A stretch of 64,000 nucleotides of DNA from Marivirga tractuosa DSM 4126 (GCF_000183425.1 NC_014759.1:2635001-2699000), one strand, 5' to 3'. Shown: positions 34,536 to 44,383, counted from the stretch's first letter. Translations and numbers: made by a program. Notes: a model not told the origin generated them from the letters alone.

Positions 34536-34543
34536 TATATTTG
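34536..34543 (+). promoter_or_regulatory. Putative -7 box for the 230-aa secreted protein
   Basis: TATATTTG matches TAnnTTTG and lies 29 bp before the ATG at 34573. It overlaps the alternative upstream start at 34531, which argues for the downstream one. Confidence 0.4.
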
Positions 34544-34572
34544 CGTTTGCAGGCTTAAAGAATCGAATTGAC

Positions 34573-35265
34573 ATGCTAAGATTTATTTTAATTTTCAGTC
34601 TACTTATTTTCCAAATAAATTTGTCCTTTGGGCAGTTTCAAACTGTCGCTACCGAGCATTATGTGTTAGGAGTAGATGTTGAAGGCTTTGAAATTGACTT
34701 GCCATTTTCAAAAGAAAAAACAGAAGAAAGCTGGAAAGAGTATGCCAAGGATTTTGGAAAAAGTGAAGAGACACAATCACATAAAACCTATCAGACTACT
34801 TTCAAAACGGATATCTATGCTGAAGAAATTTTAATTTTTAGTCAACTTAGTGGTAACAAGCAGCAAAGCACCATTTGGGTTGGGATTGATCCACAGGGAA
34901 TTCCTAAAGACACATACCCAAAACTGCAGGAAGAAATGGAGCTTTTTGTTTATGATTTCAATATTTACATGCGGAGAAATCAAGCTCAAAAGAAAATTGA
35001 TGAATCAGAGCAGGCGGCAAGTTATTTAAGCAAGGAGTTTGAAAGTTTGAAAAAAGATGAGCGTAGAACGCTAAAAAACCAAGAAAGAACTAATAGCAGG
35101 ATTGCATCTTATGAAGAAAAATTGATGACGCTTAGAAAGGACTCCACACAAAATGCACAAAAATTAGAAACGTTATCAATTGAAATTGATTCTCTTTACC
35201 TTGAAATTGAGGAAATAAAAAAGGTGATGGAGAGCTTCCGACAAAAAATGGACGAAATAAAATAA
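34573..35265 (+). CDS. Secreted protein with C-terminal coiled coil, unknown function
   Basis: From MLRFILIFSLLIFQINLSFGQ, a clear signal peptide, the mature protein has a beta-rich N-terminal half (to about residue 140, with YVLGVDVEGFEIDLPFSKEKTEESWKEYAKDFGK) and a long highly charged helix to the end (QKKIDESEQAASYLSKEFESLKK onward) that should form a coiled coil. I do not recognise a family. The frame also opens 14 codons earlier, but that would hide the signal peptide and overlap the promoter-like box. It is followed by the DUF5916 gene after 167 bp. Confidence 0.75.
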   Translation: MLRFILIFSLLIFQINLSFGQFQTVATEHYVLGVDVEGFEIDLPFSKEKTEESWKEYAKDFGKSEETQSHKTYQTTFKTDIYAEEILIFSQLSGNKQQSTIWVGIDPQGIPKDTYPKLQEEMELFVYDFNIYMRRNQAQKKIDESEQAASYLSKEFESLKKDERRTLKNQERTNSRIASYEEKLMTLRKDSTQNAQKLETLSIEIDSLYLEIEEIKKVMESFRQKMDEIK

Positions 35266-35432
35266 TTCATAAGCTTCCCATTCATTAAACCTGTAAGCTT
35301 TCTTTAAAATTCCATCAAAACTTACCGTTCAAACATCTTAATTTGTATTAATGTAATTTCAGATGCGATTACACTTTAAATGTATTCTCTTTGCTTTATT
35401 GAAGGCATTGCTATATTGAAACTATTACCGAA

Positions 35433-37907
35433 ATGACGAAAAACACCATATTACTCTTATTGCTACTTTCTTTATCTGTTGTAACAATTAAAGCAAAGGC
35501 GGATGAAAAAAAGAGAATACGAGAAATGGAAACAGAGTTGGTTGAAGACATTACACCAAGTATTGATGGTAATTTAGATGACGAATTTTGGCAAGGTATC
35601 AGGGAGACTGAAAGTCAATTTATTGCCTTTGTACCAGAAAACGGTGCCAAATCTAACCAAAAAACATATATCAGAACGGCCTACACTGATTTTGGAATAT
35701 ACATTGCTGCTAGAATGGAAGACACAAGCGGTGAACCGATCCGCCAGGAATTAGGAATAAGAGATGACGATAGAAGAAACGCAGACCAATTTGGAGTTAT
35801 TTTAGATACGTATCAAAATGGACAAAATGCATTTTACCTGAAAGTAAGTGCTGCTGGGGTTCAAACAGATATTTTCATCAACAGAGGGAGAAGTGATTAC
35901 AACTGGGATGCAGTATGGAATAGTGAAGCTAAAATAACAGAAACAGGTTGGCAAGTTGAAATGGAAATTCCATACTCAGCCATTAGATTTCCAAAAGATC
36001 AAAACCAGGATTGGAATATCAATTTCATGAGAAAAATACAGAGCAAGAATGAAACTTCTTATTGGAACTATGTAGACAATTCTATTGATGGATTAGTAAA
36101 TCAATCTGGCGTGTTAAAAGGCTTAAAGGGAATTAAACCGCCATTGAGATTGTCTGTTTCGCCCTACATTACCACCTACTATAATAAGCGTGGCAGTGAA
36201 AGCGGAATGGACATTACTGGTGGAATGGATTTGAAATACGGGCTTACTGAAAGTTTTACTTTGGATATGACTTTAATCCCAGATTTTGGTCAAACTGTTT
36301 CCGATAATTTAGTTTATAATTTGGGTCCTTTTGAAGTTCAATATGCAGAAAACAGAGCATTCTTTACCGAAGGCACGGAGCTCTTCAATAAGGGCGGATT
36401 ATTTTATTCTCGAAGGGTCGGGCAATCTTTTGGTTCTGTTAATTTAGAAGATTCCGATTCTCTTATTAGCAGACCTGGCGAAGCTCCACTATTAAACGCT
36501 TCGAAAATTACAGGAAGAACAAAAAATGGTCTTGGAATAGGTTTTTTTAATGCCATTACTAATAAAACATTTGCTGAAGTTTACGATAAAGAAACAAAGC
36601 AAAAAAGACTGGAGCAAGTAGATGACCTAACCAACTTCAATGTTATGGTGGTGGATCAAAGTTTGAAAAACAATAGCAATATAAGCTTAATCAATACTAA
36701 TGTTCAACGCTTTGATGGTGGAAACGATGCCAATGTTATAGGATCCGATTTTCGCCTTAGAGATAAAAGCAACACTTATCAAATCGATGGTTTTGGTGCT
36801 TACAATAACATCCAAAACCCTGAAGGATTTGTTGAAGATGGATATAAATATAATGTGAGTTTTGCTAAAATTAGTGGGAAGTATCAATTTGATATTGGCC
36901 GAAATGTTGAAAGCGATACCTATGACCCAAATGATATGGGCTTTTTACGCAATCCAAATGAAATAAGTCACTTTGCTTCGCTTGGCTATAACCAATTTCA
37001 ACCAACGGCTCTCTTTAATCAATATAGTATTTGGGCAGGCACAAGTTATAGCCAATTATACGAGCCTAAATTATATCAAAATTTTTCGATCTGGAATCAA
37101 TGGTGGGCACAGACGAAAGATTTTCAATCATTCTCCTTAAACTTGAATTATAGACCTACAAAAACCTTTGATTACTTTGAGCCTAGACTAGAAGGTGCTA
37201 AGTATTTTAGAACATGGAATTATAGCACTAATTTTCGCTATTCATCTGATAGTAGAAAGGCATTTATGAGCAATATTTCCGTAGGCGTCTGGAATGCTCC
37301 TGATAGAGAACAGTTTGATTATTGGATTAATATTTCTCCACGTTATCGATTAAACGATCAATTTTCAATAAACTATGGAATCAACTACAGCAAACAATTT
37401 AGCTCTATTGGTTTTGCTGAGCATTTTACTAATCAGGAAGGCAATGTTGAAGAAGTTGTTTTTGGAGAAAGAGATATTGATGTGATGTCAAATATATTGG
37501 GCTTAAATTATACCATCAATAACAAAATGGGCTTTAACTTTCGATTAAGACATTATTGGAATAAGGTAGACTACTTCAATTACTTCAGCTTGACAAATGA
37601 AGGAGATATTAATCCAATAACATATAATGGTAAAGATTTATCTTCTGATACTTACGAAAAGCATGATGTGAATTTTAATGTATTTAACATTGATGCGGTT
37701 TACTCTTGGCAAATTGCACCTGGAAGCTTTGTAAATGTTGTATGGAAGGATGCAGTTCAGGAAGTAAACAAAATGGTAGACATGAATTTTTCAGAGAATT
37801 TTAGAAATGTATTATCTACTGAGCACCAACAAAATTTAAGTATCCGATTGATCTATTTTCTGGATTATACACAAATTAAAAGAGATTGGGCGCTTAATAA
37901 AAGCTAG
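35433..37907 (+). CDS. DUF5916 outer-membrane protein with N-terminal CBM9-like domain
   Basis: Exported 824-residue protein (signal peptide MTKNTILLLLLLSLSVVTIKAKA). Residues about 35-225 form a CBM9-like carbohydrate-binding domain (PSIDGNLDDEFWQ, YTDFGIYIAARMED, WNINFMRKIQSKNETSYW). The rest is DUF5916, predicted beta-barrel, with FTLDMTLIPDFGQTVSDN, VQYAENRAFFTEGTELFN and long aromatic strand repeats to the end. Such proteins are common in Bacteroidota and of unknown role, sometimes near carbohydrate-use loci, which is not the case here. The last strand is not the usual C-terminal Phe ending. Confidence 0.87.
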   Translation: MTKNTILLLLLLSLSVVTIKAKADEKKRIREMETELVEDITPSIDGNLDDEFWQGIRETESQFIAFVPENGAKSNQKTYIRTAYTDFGIYIAARMEDTSGEPIRQELGIRDDDRRNADQFGVILDTYQNGQNAFYLKVSAAGVQTDIFINRGRSDYNWDAVWNSEAKITETGWQVEMEIPYSAIRFPKDQNQDWNINFMRKIQSKNETSYWNYVDNSIDGLVNQSGVLKGLKGIKPPLRLSVSPYITTYYNKRGSESGMDITGGMDLKYGLTESFTLDMTLIPDFGQTVSDNLVYNLGPFEVQYAENRAFFTEGTELFNKGGLFYSRRVGQSFGSVNLEDSDSLISRPGEAPLLNASKITGRTKNGLGIGFFNAITNKTFAEVYDKETKQKRLEQVDDLTNFNVMVVDQSLKNNSNISLINTNVQRFDGGNDANVIGSDFRLRDKSNTYQIDGFGAYNNIQNPEGFVEDGYKYNVSFAKISGKYQFDIGRNVESDTYDPNDMGFLRNPNEISHFASLGYNQFQPTALFNQYSIWAGTSYSQLYEPKLYQNFSIWNQWWAQTKDFQSFSLNLNYRPTKTFDYFEPRLEGAKYFRTWNYSTNFRYSSDSRKAFMSNISVGVWNAPDREQFDYWINISPRYRLNDQFSINYGINYSKQFSSIGFAEHFTNQEGNVEEVVFGERDIDVMSNILGLNYTINNKMGFNFRLRHYWNKVDYFNYFSLTNEGDINPITYNGKDLSSDTYEKHDVNFNVFNIDAVYSWQIAPGSFVNVVWKDAVQEVNKMVDMNFSENFRNVLSTEHQQNLSIRLIYFLDYTQIKRDWALNKS

Positions 37908-37986
37908 AATTCAATTGATAAAGATATTAGAAAATTTAAATAGTTCCATTTGCTAATTCTAGCTCAACTAACTTCTAGAATCACAT

Positions 37987-38022
37987 AAAAAAAGGGAGCT
38001 TGAAATCAAGCTCCCTTTTTTT
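37987..38022. terminator. Bidirectional terminator, DUF5916 gene / subtilase gene
   Basis: A perfect 17-bp inverted repeat (arms start AAAAAAAGGGAGC and end GCTCCCTTTTTTT) with A- and T-runs at both ends, so it works for both converging genes. It is 79 bp after the upstream stop and 25 bp before the subtilase stop. Confidence 0.9.
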
Positions 38023-38047
38023 ACATTCTAATGAATCAATGATCCTC

Positions 38048-39307
38048 TTAGTAAACTAAGATTGGATCGGCAGTTCCATCAGGATCACCATTAACAGTAC
38101 CGCTTGTTGAGTTTCCTCCTAGCAATAATACACCTGCTGCATGAGGAGCAGCCATAGAAGTACCACTGATAGTGTTATAACCTCCACCTTTCCAAGTAGA
38201 ATTGATTCCAACACCTGGCTGGCAATAATCTACTGGAGGGTTAGCATAGTTAGAGAAAGAAGCAAAGTTGTCATTGCTATCCATTGCAGAAATAGTGTAA
38301 ACATTATTTCCATTTACTCTAGCAGGAGAAGAGTTATTAGCATCAGCGCTTTCGTTTCCAGCAGCTAATACCATTTTTATTCCATTTTGAGCAGCAGCTA
38401 ATACTGCAGCATCCAAGGCATCAGAAGTCGGCCCACCTAAACTTAGGTTTGCAACATCTCCAGGATTTCCGTTGGCAGCTACGTGGTCAACGCCAGCGAT
38501 AACTCCAGAATATGAACCACTTCCTCTTGAATCCAAAACTTTTACAGGGATAACAGTTGCTCCAGCAGCAACACCAATAACACCAACGCTATTATCTAAA
38601 GCTGCAACAGTTCCAGCAACATGAGTACCATGACCGTTTCCATCATCTGTGCTTTTGCCATCTCTTCCAGAAGTGAAGGCATTGAAACCTCTTGAAGCAT
38701 CAACATTTAAATCTTCATGATCTAAGTCAATTCCTGTATCAATAATCCAAGCTACTGATGAACCAGTATATGATACACCTCCATTTACTCTATTAATTCC
38801 GTAAGGAGTTACTTGAGAAGAGCTTCCATCTCCTCCACCACCATCACCTGGATCATCACACGGACCACCATTAGGGGTTCCACATGGTGGCGCCAATGTT
38901 ACAATTCTGTCTGGCTCAATTTGCGCAACTCTTTTATCAGAACGTAATTCTTTCAATTCTGCATCATTTAATTTTAATGCAAAACCTTTAACTGTTTCAG
39001 AAAAAACAGCTAAAACATTTTCTTTTGAAATGTTTCTTTCAGCCAATAAATCATTGGTAGTACTAATCATAGCCTCTTTTCTAGCTGCGGGAGAAGCTAA
39101 TCCACGCATAGATTGGTTGGTAGTTGTTTCACTGTAAGTTACAATGTACTGGCCTGGTATAATTTGGCCATTTTTCACATCACTTATTTCAATAAGCTCT
39201 GCGGGGTCATTGATTTTCATTTCATCCTGCTGAGTACAAGCCGTAAAAAATACAGCCGCAACTAGTAAGGATAAAACACTTTTTGTTAGTCTTTGTAGTG
39301 AAAACAT
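38048..39307 (-). CDS. S8 family subtilisin-like serine protease, lipoprotein
   Basis: Secreted protease of 419 residues. The signal peptide ends FFTACTQQDE, so Cys24 is probably lipidated and the mature protein surface-attached or periplasmic. An I9-type pro-domain (PGQYIVTYSE to VAQIEPDRIV, about 50-136) is followed by a Pro/Gly/Cys linker (CGTPNGGPCDDPGDGGGGDG) and the catalytic domain with Asp190 (IIDTGID), His226 (GHGTHVAG), Asn318 (AAGNES) and Ser384 (SGTSMAAPHAAG). The domain ends soon after the Ser helix, and there is no T9SS sorting domain. Nothing nearby shows its target. Confidence 0.94.
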   Translation of the reverse strand: MFSLQRLTKSVLSLLVAAVFFTACTQQDEMKINDPAELIEISDVKNGQIIPGQYIVTYSETTTNQSMRGLASPAARKEAMISTTNDLLAERNISKENVLAVFSETVKGFALKLNDAELKELRSDKRVAQIEPDRIVTLAPPCGTPNGGPCDDPGDGGGGDGSSSQVTPYGINRVNGGVSYTGSSVAWIIDTGIDLDHEDLNVDASRGFNAFTSGRDGKSTDDGNGHGTHVAGTVAALDNSVGVIGVAAGATVIPVKVLDSRGSGSYSGVIAGVDHVAANGNPGDVANLSLGGPTSDALDAAVLAAAQNGIKMVLAAGNESADANNSSPARVNGNNVYTISAMDSNDNFASFSNYANPPVDYCQPGVGINSTWKGGGYNTISGTSMAAPHAAGVLLLGGNSTSGTVNGDPDGTADPILVY

Positions 39308-39997
39308 AATGTAAGTATTTAGTTATAAATTAGTTTACACAAAAGAGAACTAAATGTGTTATATTAACAAATATTAAAAGCTAGAACTTACCATTTCGCA
39401 AATAATTTCCTGAATAATACAATAATAACCATATATTATTAAATCTAAATCAATATAAATCGAAATTACATAAAATCACCGTTTATGTGCTCACAAGCTT
39501 TACGGCTTTGGTTATTTACTATTTCTAGCGGTAATTAGCAGTAATAAACGGCAAATTAACTTGCTAAAACATTTTAAACTCATACTGCTATTTATGTAAG
39601 AATATACTTTTTAAGTGAGGTCAATACTTGCAAAACACAAGTTATATAATCCTATAAAACTCATTTTTTTGGTTCACAATTCAAAAGCCATCTATTAAGA
39701 TTCTATTCCCTCCTTTTAGTTTTCTTGTCTTGAATTGCCGCAGCTAAAGTATAGTACTATATTTTTTCAACTGCGTATTCATTCTTTTAAATTTGATTTC
39801 AACATCAGGATGCAATAGATATTAAATTAGAAGTGAATCTAATCATGATCCTAGTTTCTAGATATGATGATAATGTCTCGCATGAGAGTATATTACTGTA
39901 TATGAATACAAAATAAAATAGCCATCCATAATTGGCCTTATTAAATCGAAACAACATTCACTTCTTCAAAACGTTCTTTTTTGGAAGCCTATTATGA
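39308..39997. other. 690-bp intergenic region without recognisable features
   Basis: AT-rich DNA between the divergent subtilase and PAS-domain genes. I see no open frame longer than about 20 codons, no strong hairpin, no repeat shared with the rest of the window, and no clear promoter box for either gene. It is unusually long for this window. Confidence 0.5.
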
Positions 39998-41011
39998 ATG
40001 AAAGATAAAATATACACCTATTTTGATGTGCTCAATCAGCACAGTATTATTTCTGCTACCAATCTTAAAGGGGAAATAAAATATGTAAACGACCAATTTT
40101 GCGAAATTTCAAAATATAATAAAAACGAGTTGATTGGGTCGCCTCATAGCATTGTAAACTCAGGATTCCATAATAGAGACTATTTTAAAGATTTATGGAG
40201 AACTATAGGTAGAGGGAAGGTTTGGCAAGGAAATATTTTGAATGAAGCAAAAGATGGTTCAAATTATTGGGTAGCGACAACTATTGTCCCGATTACTGAA
40301 CATGGTAAAGTGAAAGAATATTTTTCCGTTCGGATTGAAAAAACCGAGCAAATGAGATTGGAAGAAGAAAGGAATTTGCACGAAAGAAGATTTACTCAAT
40401 TGTTTAATCATATCAGTGAAGGAGTCGTTGTGATGAAACAGGAGGAGAATAAATTTATCATTTCTGATTATAATCGTGGCGCAGAAAAATTAGATGGCAA
40501 AAAGAAAGCTGAAGTATTAGGAAAAGAGGTTTCTCAAATATTTCCTGGCACAGAATCTGGTGGATTTTCTGATTATATTAAAGAAGCATTTCAAAAGGGG
40601 TATGCAAAATTTCCTATTTTACATTATCAAGATGATCAAATTGACTCTTGGCGTAAAGGAGAATTTTATAAACTATCCAATAATGAGGTAGTATGTGTCT
40701 ATCATGACATTACAGATGAAATCAACCAACTGGAGCAATTAAAAAAATATAATGAAAAGCTTGAAGAGATTGCTTTTAAGGCATCGCATGAAGTGCGAGC
40801 ACCTGTTGCCAGTATTTTGGGACTCATGCAGCTAATCGATTTTAATAATTTATCAGAAAACAATAAAACTGCATTACAACATATGGCAAGTGCTGTTGAA
40901 AAACTGGACTATACCATTCGTGATATGGTGCAAGTCAGCTACGATACGGAAGAAGGAAAAGAATTATTTGCTAAGTTATCGGATTTGAAAGAACACTTTC
41001 ATAACGCTTAA
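39998..41011 (+). CDS. PAS-PAS-DHp protein lacking a kinase ATPase domain
   Basis: A soluble 337-residue signalling protein. The first PAS (about 10-120) is of the Aer type: NQHSIISATNLKGEIKYVND, then PHSIVNSGFHNRDYF and GKVWQGNILNEAKDGSNYWVATTIVPI, suggesting a flavin or redox ligand. A second PAS follows (about 130-240). Then a DHp-like helix has SHEVRAPVASILGLMQLID with His264 in the phospho-acceptor position. The protein ends about 70 residues later, with no N, G1 or G2 box. It may be a phosphotransfer or kinase-partner protein. It resembles the C-terminal part of the receiver-PAS protein at 46803-47828. Confidence 0.85.
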   Translation: MKDKIYTYFDVLNQHSIISATNLKGEIKYVNDQFCEISKYNKNELIGSPHSIVNSGFHNRDYFKDLWRTIGRGKVWQGNILNEAKDGSNYWVATTIVPITEHGKVKEYFSVRIEKTEQMRLEEERNLHERRFTQLFNHISEGVVVMKQEENKFIISDYNRGAEKLDGKKKAEVLGKEVSQIFPGTESGGFSDYIKEAFQKGYAKFPILHYQDDQIDSWRKGEFYKLSNNEVVCVYHDITDEINQLEQLKKYNEKLEEIAFKASHEVRAPVASILGLMQLIDFNNLSENNKTALQHMASAVEKLDYTIRDMVQVSYDTEEGKELFAKLSDLKEHFHNA

Positions 41012-41244
41012 TTTTCAAGCTCTTCATAACCTATTCGCAATAGTATATATGCCATAGTACCGGCAATCATTAAACCTATGATTGGAATAAAATAAAGTTC
41101 CCAGTTATAATTCCCATTTAAAAAGACTGCTTTATAGATCATTACCAAAAAGCCAACTACTGACATTACTGCCGTAATCAAACTCCCTATTCCAGCATAT
41201 ATGGCTAAGCCGCCATTGACTCTTTTTTTCAATTTTTTAGACAT
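41008..41244 (-). CDS. Small hypothetical membrane protein
   Basis: A 78-residue protein with two hydrophobic helices (about 12-37 and 50-70), a basic N-terminus (MSKKLKKRVNGG) and an acidic end. No family recognised. Its stop overlaps that of the converging PAS gene by four bases. Composition and helix layout look like a real small inner-membrane protein rather than a shadow frame. Confidence 0.65.
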   Translation of the reverse strand: MSKKLKKRVNGGLAIYAGIGSLITAVMSVVGFLVMIYKAVFLNGNYNWELYFIPIIGLMIAGTMAYILLRIGYEELEN

Positions 41245-41323
41245 ATCAAGATATTCTAAGCTCTATTTTTTACACAATCACTTCTTTAAAAAATTGTCTA
41301 AAAATCAACGATTTATTCAGTAG

Positions 41324-42136
41324 CTAAATTATCAAAAACAGCTGAATAATGAAAAAAAGAATTAGAAGTAAAAATATAGTCAGTTTATAATCATTATTTT
41401 CCACAAAGTGAAAATAGGCTATTACCAAAGATAGCGAGGCCGGAATTAATAATCCAAATATCCTAAAGACACCGTACTGATTATAAACAGTGATCTTAGC
41501 ATTTTTATCTTGCAATAATTCTGCTTCATTAAAAATTCGGCTTCTTCCCAGTATAAGCGATTCATCAATATCGATCTTATTTAGCTCTCTTTGTTTAAAT
41601 TTAAATGTCAATCCATTATCTAATTCGGCTTCATAGCTGTAATCTTTTCTCGAGCTCCCATCGTTCGCTCCATGTCGATTCATAATTTTTGTTGTATGCA
41701 TCTGTAATACATGAACTTCTTCAAATACAAGTGGGAGAAAGTAGTCTACAGCTAAGAGGCTATTGAATATGAAAATCACCAGAACAAAAAGCCTTACCTT
41801 GGCAAATAACCATTCGAACATTTGAGCCTTCTGAGCAGCTTCATTTGCTTTCTTTTTTCTTTGTCTCGCTTTGTAGGCTTTTCTTCTACTTTCATAATCA
41901 GTTACAGCACTAGGTGTGTAAGCTTCATTTTCCAGTGGTGGATCAGGGTGCTTTTTTAAGAAGTAGTATGCAGAACTAATCTCTTTAAACTTTTCCCCAT
42001 TATCTAATTTATAAACATCAGGATGATACTGCTTGGCCAATTTCCGATAAGCCTCTTTTATCTCTTCCAAAGAAGCACCAGCGGTCAGTCCCAAAACTGA
42101 AATTGACTCTAAATATGTTTTTGTTGTTCTAGCCAT
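41324..42136 (-). CDS. Membrane-anchored J-domain protein
   Basis: J-domain co-chaperone that should stimulate a DnaK-type Hsp70 at the membrane. The J domain spans about 12-65, with [22 protein letters not shown] and the HPD tripeptide; it lacks the G/F, zinc and C-terminal client domains of DnaJ. A basic segment and three hydrophobic helices follow (about 110-130 and two near the C-terminus, from [20 protein letters not shown]). I start it at MARTTK, not four codons earlier, because that ATG lies in the stop region of the tiny upstream gene (GATGGCTAG) and so gives coupling. Third gene of the M14 - 51-aa - J-protein unit. Confidence 0.87.
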   Translation of the reverse strand: MARTTKTYLESISVLGLTAGASLEEIKEAYRKLAKQYHPDVYKLDNGEKFKEISSAYYFLKKHPDPPLENEAYTPSAVTDYESRRKAYKARQRKKKANEAAQKAQMFEWLFAKVRLFVLVIFIFNSLLAVDYFLPLVFEEVHVLQMHTTKIMNRHGANDGSSRKDYSYEAELDNGLTFKFKQRELNKIDIDESLILGRSRIFNEAELLQDKNAKITVYNQYGVFRIFGLLIPASLSLVIAYFHFVENNDYKLTIFLLLILFFIIQLFLII

Positions 42137-42284
42137 CAGATCGAGCAATATAGAAATAGCCTAGACCCAAGGCAAAACCTATTCCCGTAAACAACGAAAT
42201 ATTATCAAGCCAATATCCCAAAAGCATTCCTGCCAAAGTGCATAGTGTAGTTTTAAAGAATGAGTTTTGCCAAAGCTTTTTCAT
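42129..42284 (-). CDS. 51-residue small membrane protein between M14 peptidase and J-protein
   Basis: A complete small frame starting [15 protein letters not shown]. The start overlaps the upstream M14 stop as ATGA and the stop overlaps the J-protein start by eight bases, so translation of all three is probably coupled. The sequence is two short glycine-rich hydrophobic segments ([11 protein letters not shown] and [14 protein letters not shown]), a pattern of AtpZ-like or glycine-zipper small membrane proteins. Overlaps at both ends make it much more credible than a random frame. Function unknown; a helper of the membrane J-protein is possible. Confidence 0.75.
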   Translation of the reverse strand: MKKLWQNSFFKTTLCTLAGMLLGYWLDNISLFTGIGFALGLGYFYIARSDG

Positions 42285-44023
42285 TTTCCATTAAGCCTGT
42301 AAACAGGGTAACGCTTATGTGCTTTTTCGTAATGCTTCGATCTTTTAAAGATCCAGTCCAATTGAGCGTAATTGTTAGCAGCAAAAACTGAATCCTCCTC
42401 TTGCTTTTCATAGAATTCTTCTTGCTCTTGTGAGGGCAGATTTGCTAAAATATCAATAGCTTTTGGCTCAAATACATAAGCTGAGAAATTTTCTTTTTGC
42501 TGTAAAATACTGTCGAAGAAATTCCAGTTAAAAAATGAATCCTGAGCTTCTGGCTCCAATGTTTCAACTATATACCTTTTAGCTTTCTGTTGGGTATCTA
42601 TCAAATAATCGCCTTTACGGAATGCTATTTTCTGAGTTAATTTTTTCAACTTAGTATTATAATGTAAATAATGGCCTTCATATGGATTGGACACTGTCTT
42701 AAAATCTTCAATATGATATACTTCAACTGAAATAATAGTATCCTTTTTCAGAGCTTCCATTTTCACACCGTTCGCTTTCAGTCTGTTGATAACCTCAAAC
42801 CAAGCCTGCGGAATAACATAATAATTCGGCACTCGAACTGATTTTTCTACTTGGTAATAGTTATAAAATGGAACATCTTTTTCAAAAGTATCATTTCGGT
42901 CATATTTCAGTAATGAATTTCCGGTTAGTTCACTTTCAGGTTTACTCGTTGAATATCCTTCTAAAGTAACCATCTTAAACTCGTCCTTATTGTTTTTCCA
43001 CATGACGGGCAATGAATCAGCCTTCAGAAGCTGTTGTCTGTCTTCTGCTTTTAATTTTTGAATCTTAGAACCTTCTTGAGCCGTCAATTCAGCTGCAATG
43101 TTTAAAAAATCGAAAATATTCTCTACTCTAGTTTTATAATCTTTCCACATGTGGTCTTCGGTCATAAAACCAAAAGTTTGAAACAAAGTAGTGTATCCAG
43201 TGGAATATCGAGGAGCATCCCAAAATTGCGTCCAACCATTTTCGGGAGTCGTTCCATGTACATTCACATATTCAATTGGGTTTCTACCTTTTGCTTCCAT
43301 TTCTTCAAAAATCATGGGCTCAAACTCCTCTTCTAGATACTCTCCTAGATTTCCGCCTAATTTATTATGTTGAGTGGTTAAAACCGTCACTACATGCTGA
43401 TGATCGGAACCATTGGTCACGTGCGTATCGATAAACACATCCGGATCGAGTTGATGGAAAATTTCAGCAAAGGCAAATGCATTTTTGGAATCCATTTTGA
43501 TGAAATCTCTATTCAAATCATAGTTTTGAGCATTGCCTCTGAAGCCGTATTCTTCTGGTCCATTTTGATTAGTTCTGGTAGTACTATTGCGGTTCAGCGC
43601 TCCTCCAATATTATAAAACGGGATAACCGCTACAATCACATTATCTAAAAACTGATGCTGGGAAATGTTTTGTGCCCAATTTCTGAGCATCATCATAGAG
43701 GCATCTATTCCATCTGATTCACCCGGGTGAATGCCATTATTGATAAATAATATTGGCTTTTCAGAATTTTGCAATTCACTAAAGCGAAATTTTTCTTCTT
43801 TATTAAAAACTACCAGGTGCAAAGGTTCTCCGCTATCCGTTTTACCCATTTCCCTTATGTCAATTTGAGGGAATTGCTGAGCTAACTTTTTATAAAACTT
43901 AATTCCTTCTTGGTAAGTGGCTGTCTCAGTTCCGTTGGATTTTTCATATGCTGTTATTAACTCTTGAGCATTTGAAAAAAATGAACTTAAAAAACATAAA
44001 ATGAATAATAGAGTACGCTTCAT
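42281..44023 (-). CDS. M14 family zinc carboxypeptidase-like protein, secreted
   Basis: Exported metallopeptidase (signal peptide ends FFSNAQ) of 580 residues. The catalytic domain has the zinc ligands His99 and Glu102 in HPGESDG and His201 in DTHVTNG, and the RDF-type segment YDLNRDFIKMD, near 168-177, which matches the substrate-binding Asn-Arg pair. The C-terminal half, from about residue 300, is a beta-rich extension seen in Bacteroidota M14 proteins and ends near YPVYRLNGK. Substrate preference is not readable. First gene of the coupled unit with the 51-aa protein and the J-protein. Confidence 0.9.
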   Translation of the reverse strand: MKRTLLFILCFLSSFFSNAQELITAYEKSNGTETATYQEGIKFYKKLAQQFPQIDIREMGKTDSGEPLHLVVFNKEEKFRFSELQNSEKPILFINNGIHPGESDGIDASMMMLRNWAQNISQHQFLDNVIVAVIPFYNIGGALNRNSTTRTNQNGPEEYGFRGNAQNYDLNRDFIKMDSKNAFAFAEIFHQLDPDVFIDTHVTNGSDHQHVVTVLTTQHNKLGGNLGEYLEEEFEPMIFEEMEAKGRNPIEYVNVHGTTPENGWTQFWDAPRYSTGYTTLFQTFGFMTEDHMWKDYKTRVENIFDFLNIAAELTAQEGSKIQKLKAEDRQQLLKADSLPVMWKNNKDEFKMVTLEGYSTSKPESELTGNSLLKYDRNDTFEKDVPFYNYYQVEKSVRVPNYYVIPQAWFEVINRLKANGVKMEALKKDTIISVEVYHIEDFKTVSNPYEGHYLHYNTKLKKLTQKIAFRKGDYLIDTQQKAKRYIVETLEPEAQDSFFNWNFFDSILQQKENFSAYVFEPKAIDILANLPSQEQEEFYEKQEEDSVFAANNYAQLDWIFKRSKHYEKAHKRYPVYRLNGK

Positions 44024-44383
44024 ATCGAATATTTTGACTTGAAATATAAAATTACGAAATCAGAATTGATTAGTCTTAATTTGTCACACTTCATTTTCAT
44101 CACTAATCCGTGTGTATGCCTGCCAATGCTATTAAGTTAAAACTTGGAATCTCATATTTTACTGCAATCCTTAAAAGTAACTTTAGATATTTTCTTTTGT
44201 GTTCTGTTGTCTCTTTTGTGGTTAAAAAGTAATGTTTGTTAATCTGTCCTACCAATAGCAAATTTCCACCATGACTTGTCCCGTATTCATCGGGAAAAGA
44301 GGCAAAAGAAAACAATAGGTTTTTCGCTAAAGTGAAAAATAAGATAATAGGATTAAAAGAAATTAAAGAGTATATAGAATATT
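44024..44383. other. 360-bp non-coding gap with TTTGTG-repeat text
   Basis: A 70-codon frame exists here but does not look like a protein (see rejected items). On the plus strand, about 44194-44228, CTTTTGTG and CTCTTTTGTGGTTAAAA resemble the CTTTGTG..CTTTGTGGTTAA text that I recall from intergenic DNA of many bacteria. No gene or terminator is evident. Confidence 0.4.

Noticed and set aside
39308..39997. Possible small RNA or attachment site in the 690-bp gap
   Set aside because: I found no hairpin, terminator, tRNA-like end or repeat to support it.
44103..44315. 70-codon frame on the minus strand
   Set aside because: It translates intergenic text that resembles the CTTTGTG..GTGGTTAA phrase known to give false frames in many genomes, has no homologue I can recall, and sits without a ribosome-binding site beside unrelated genes.
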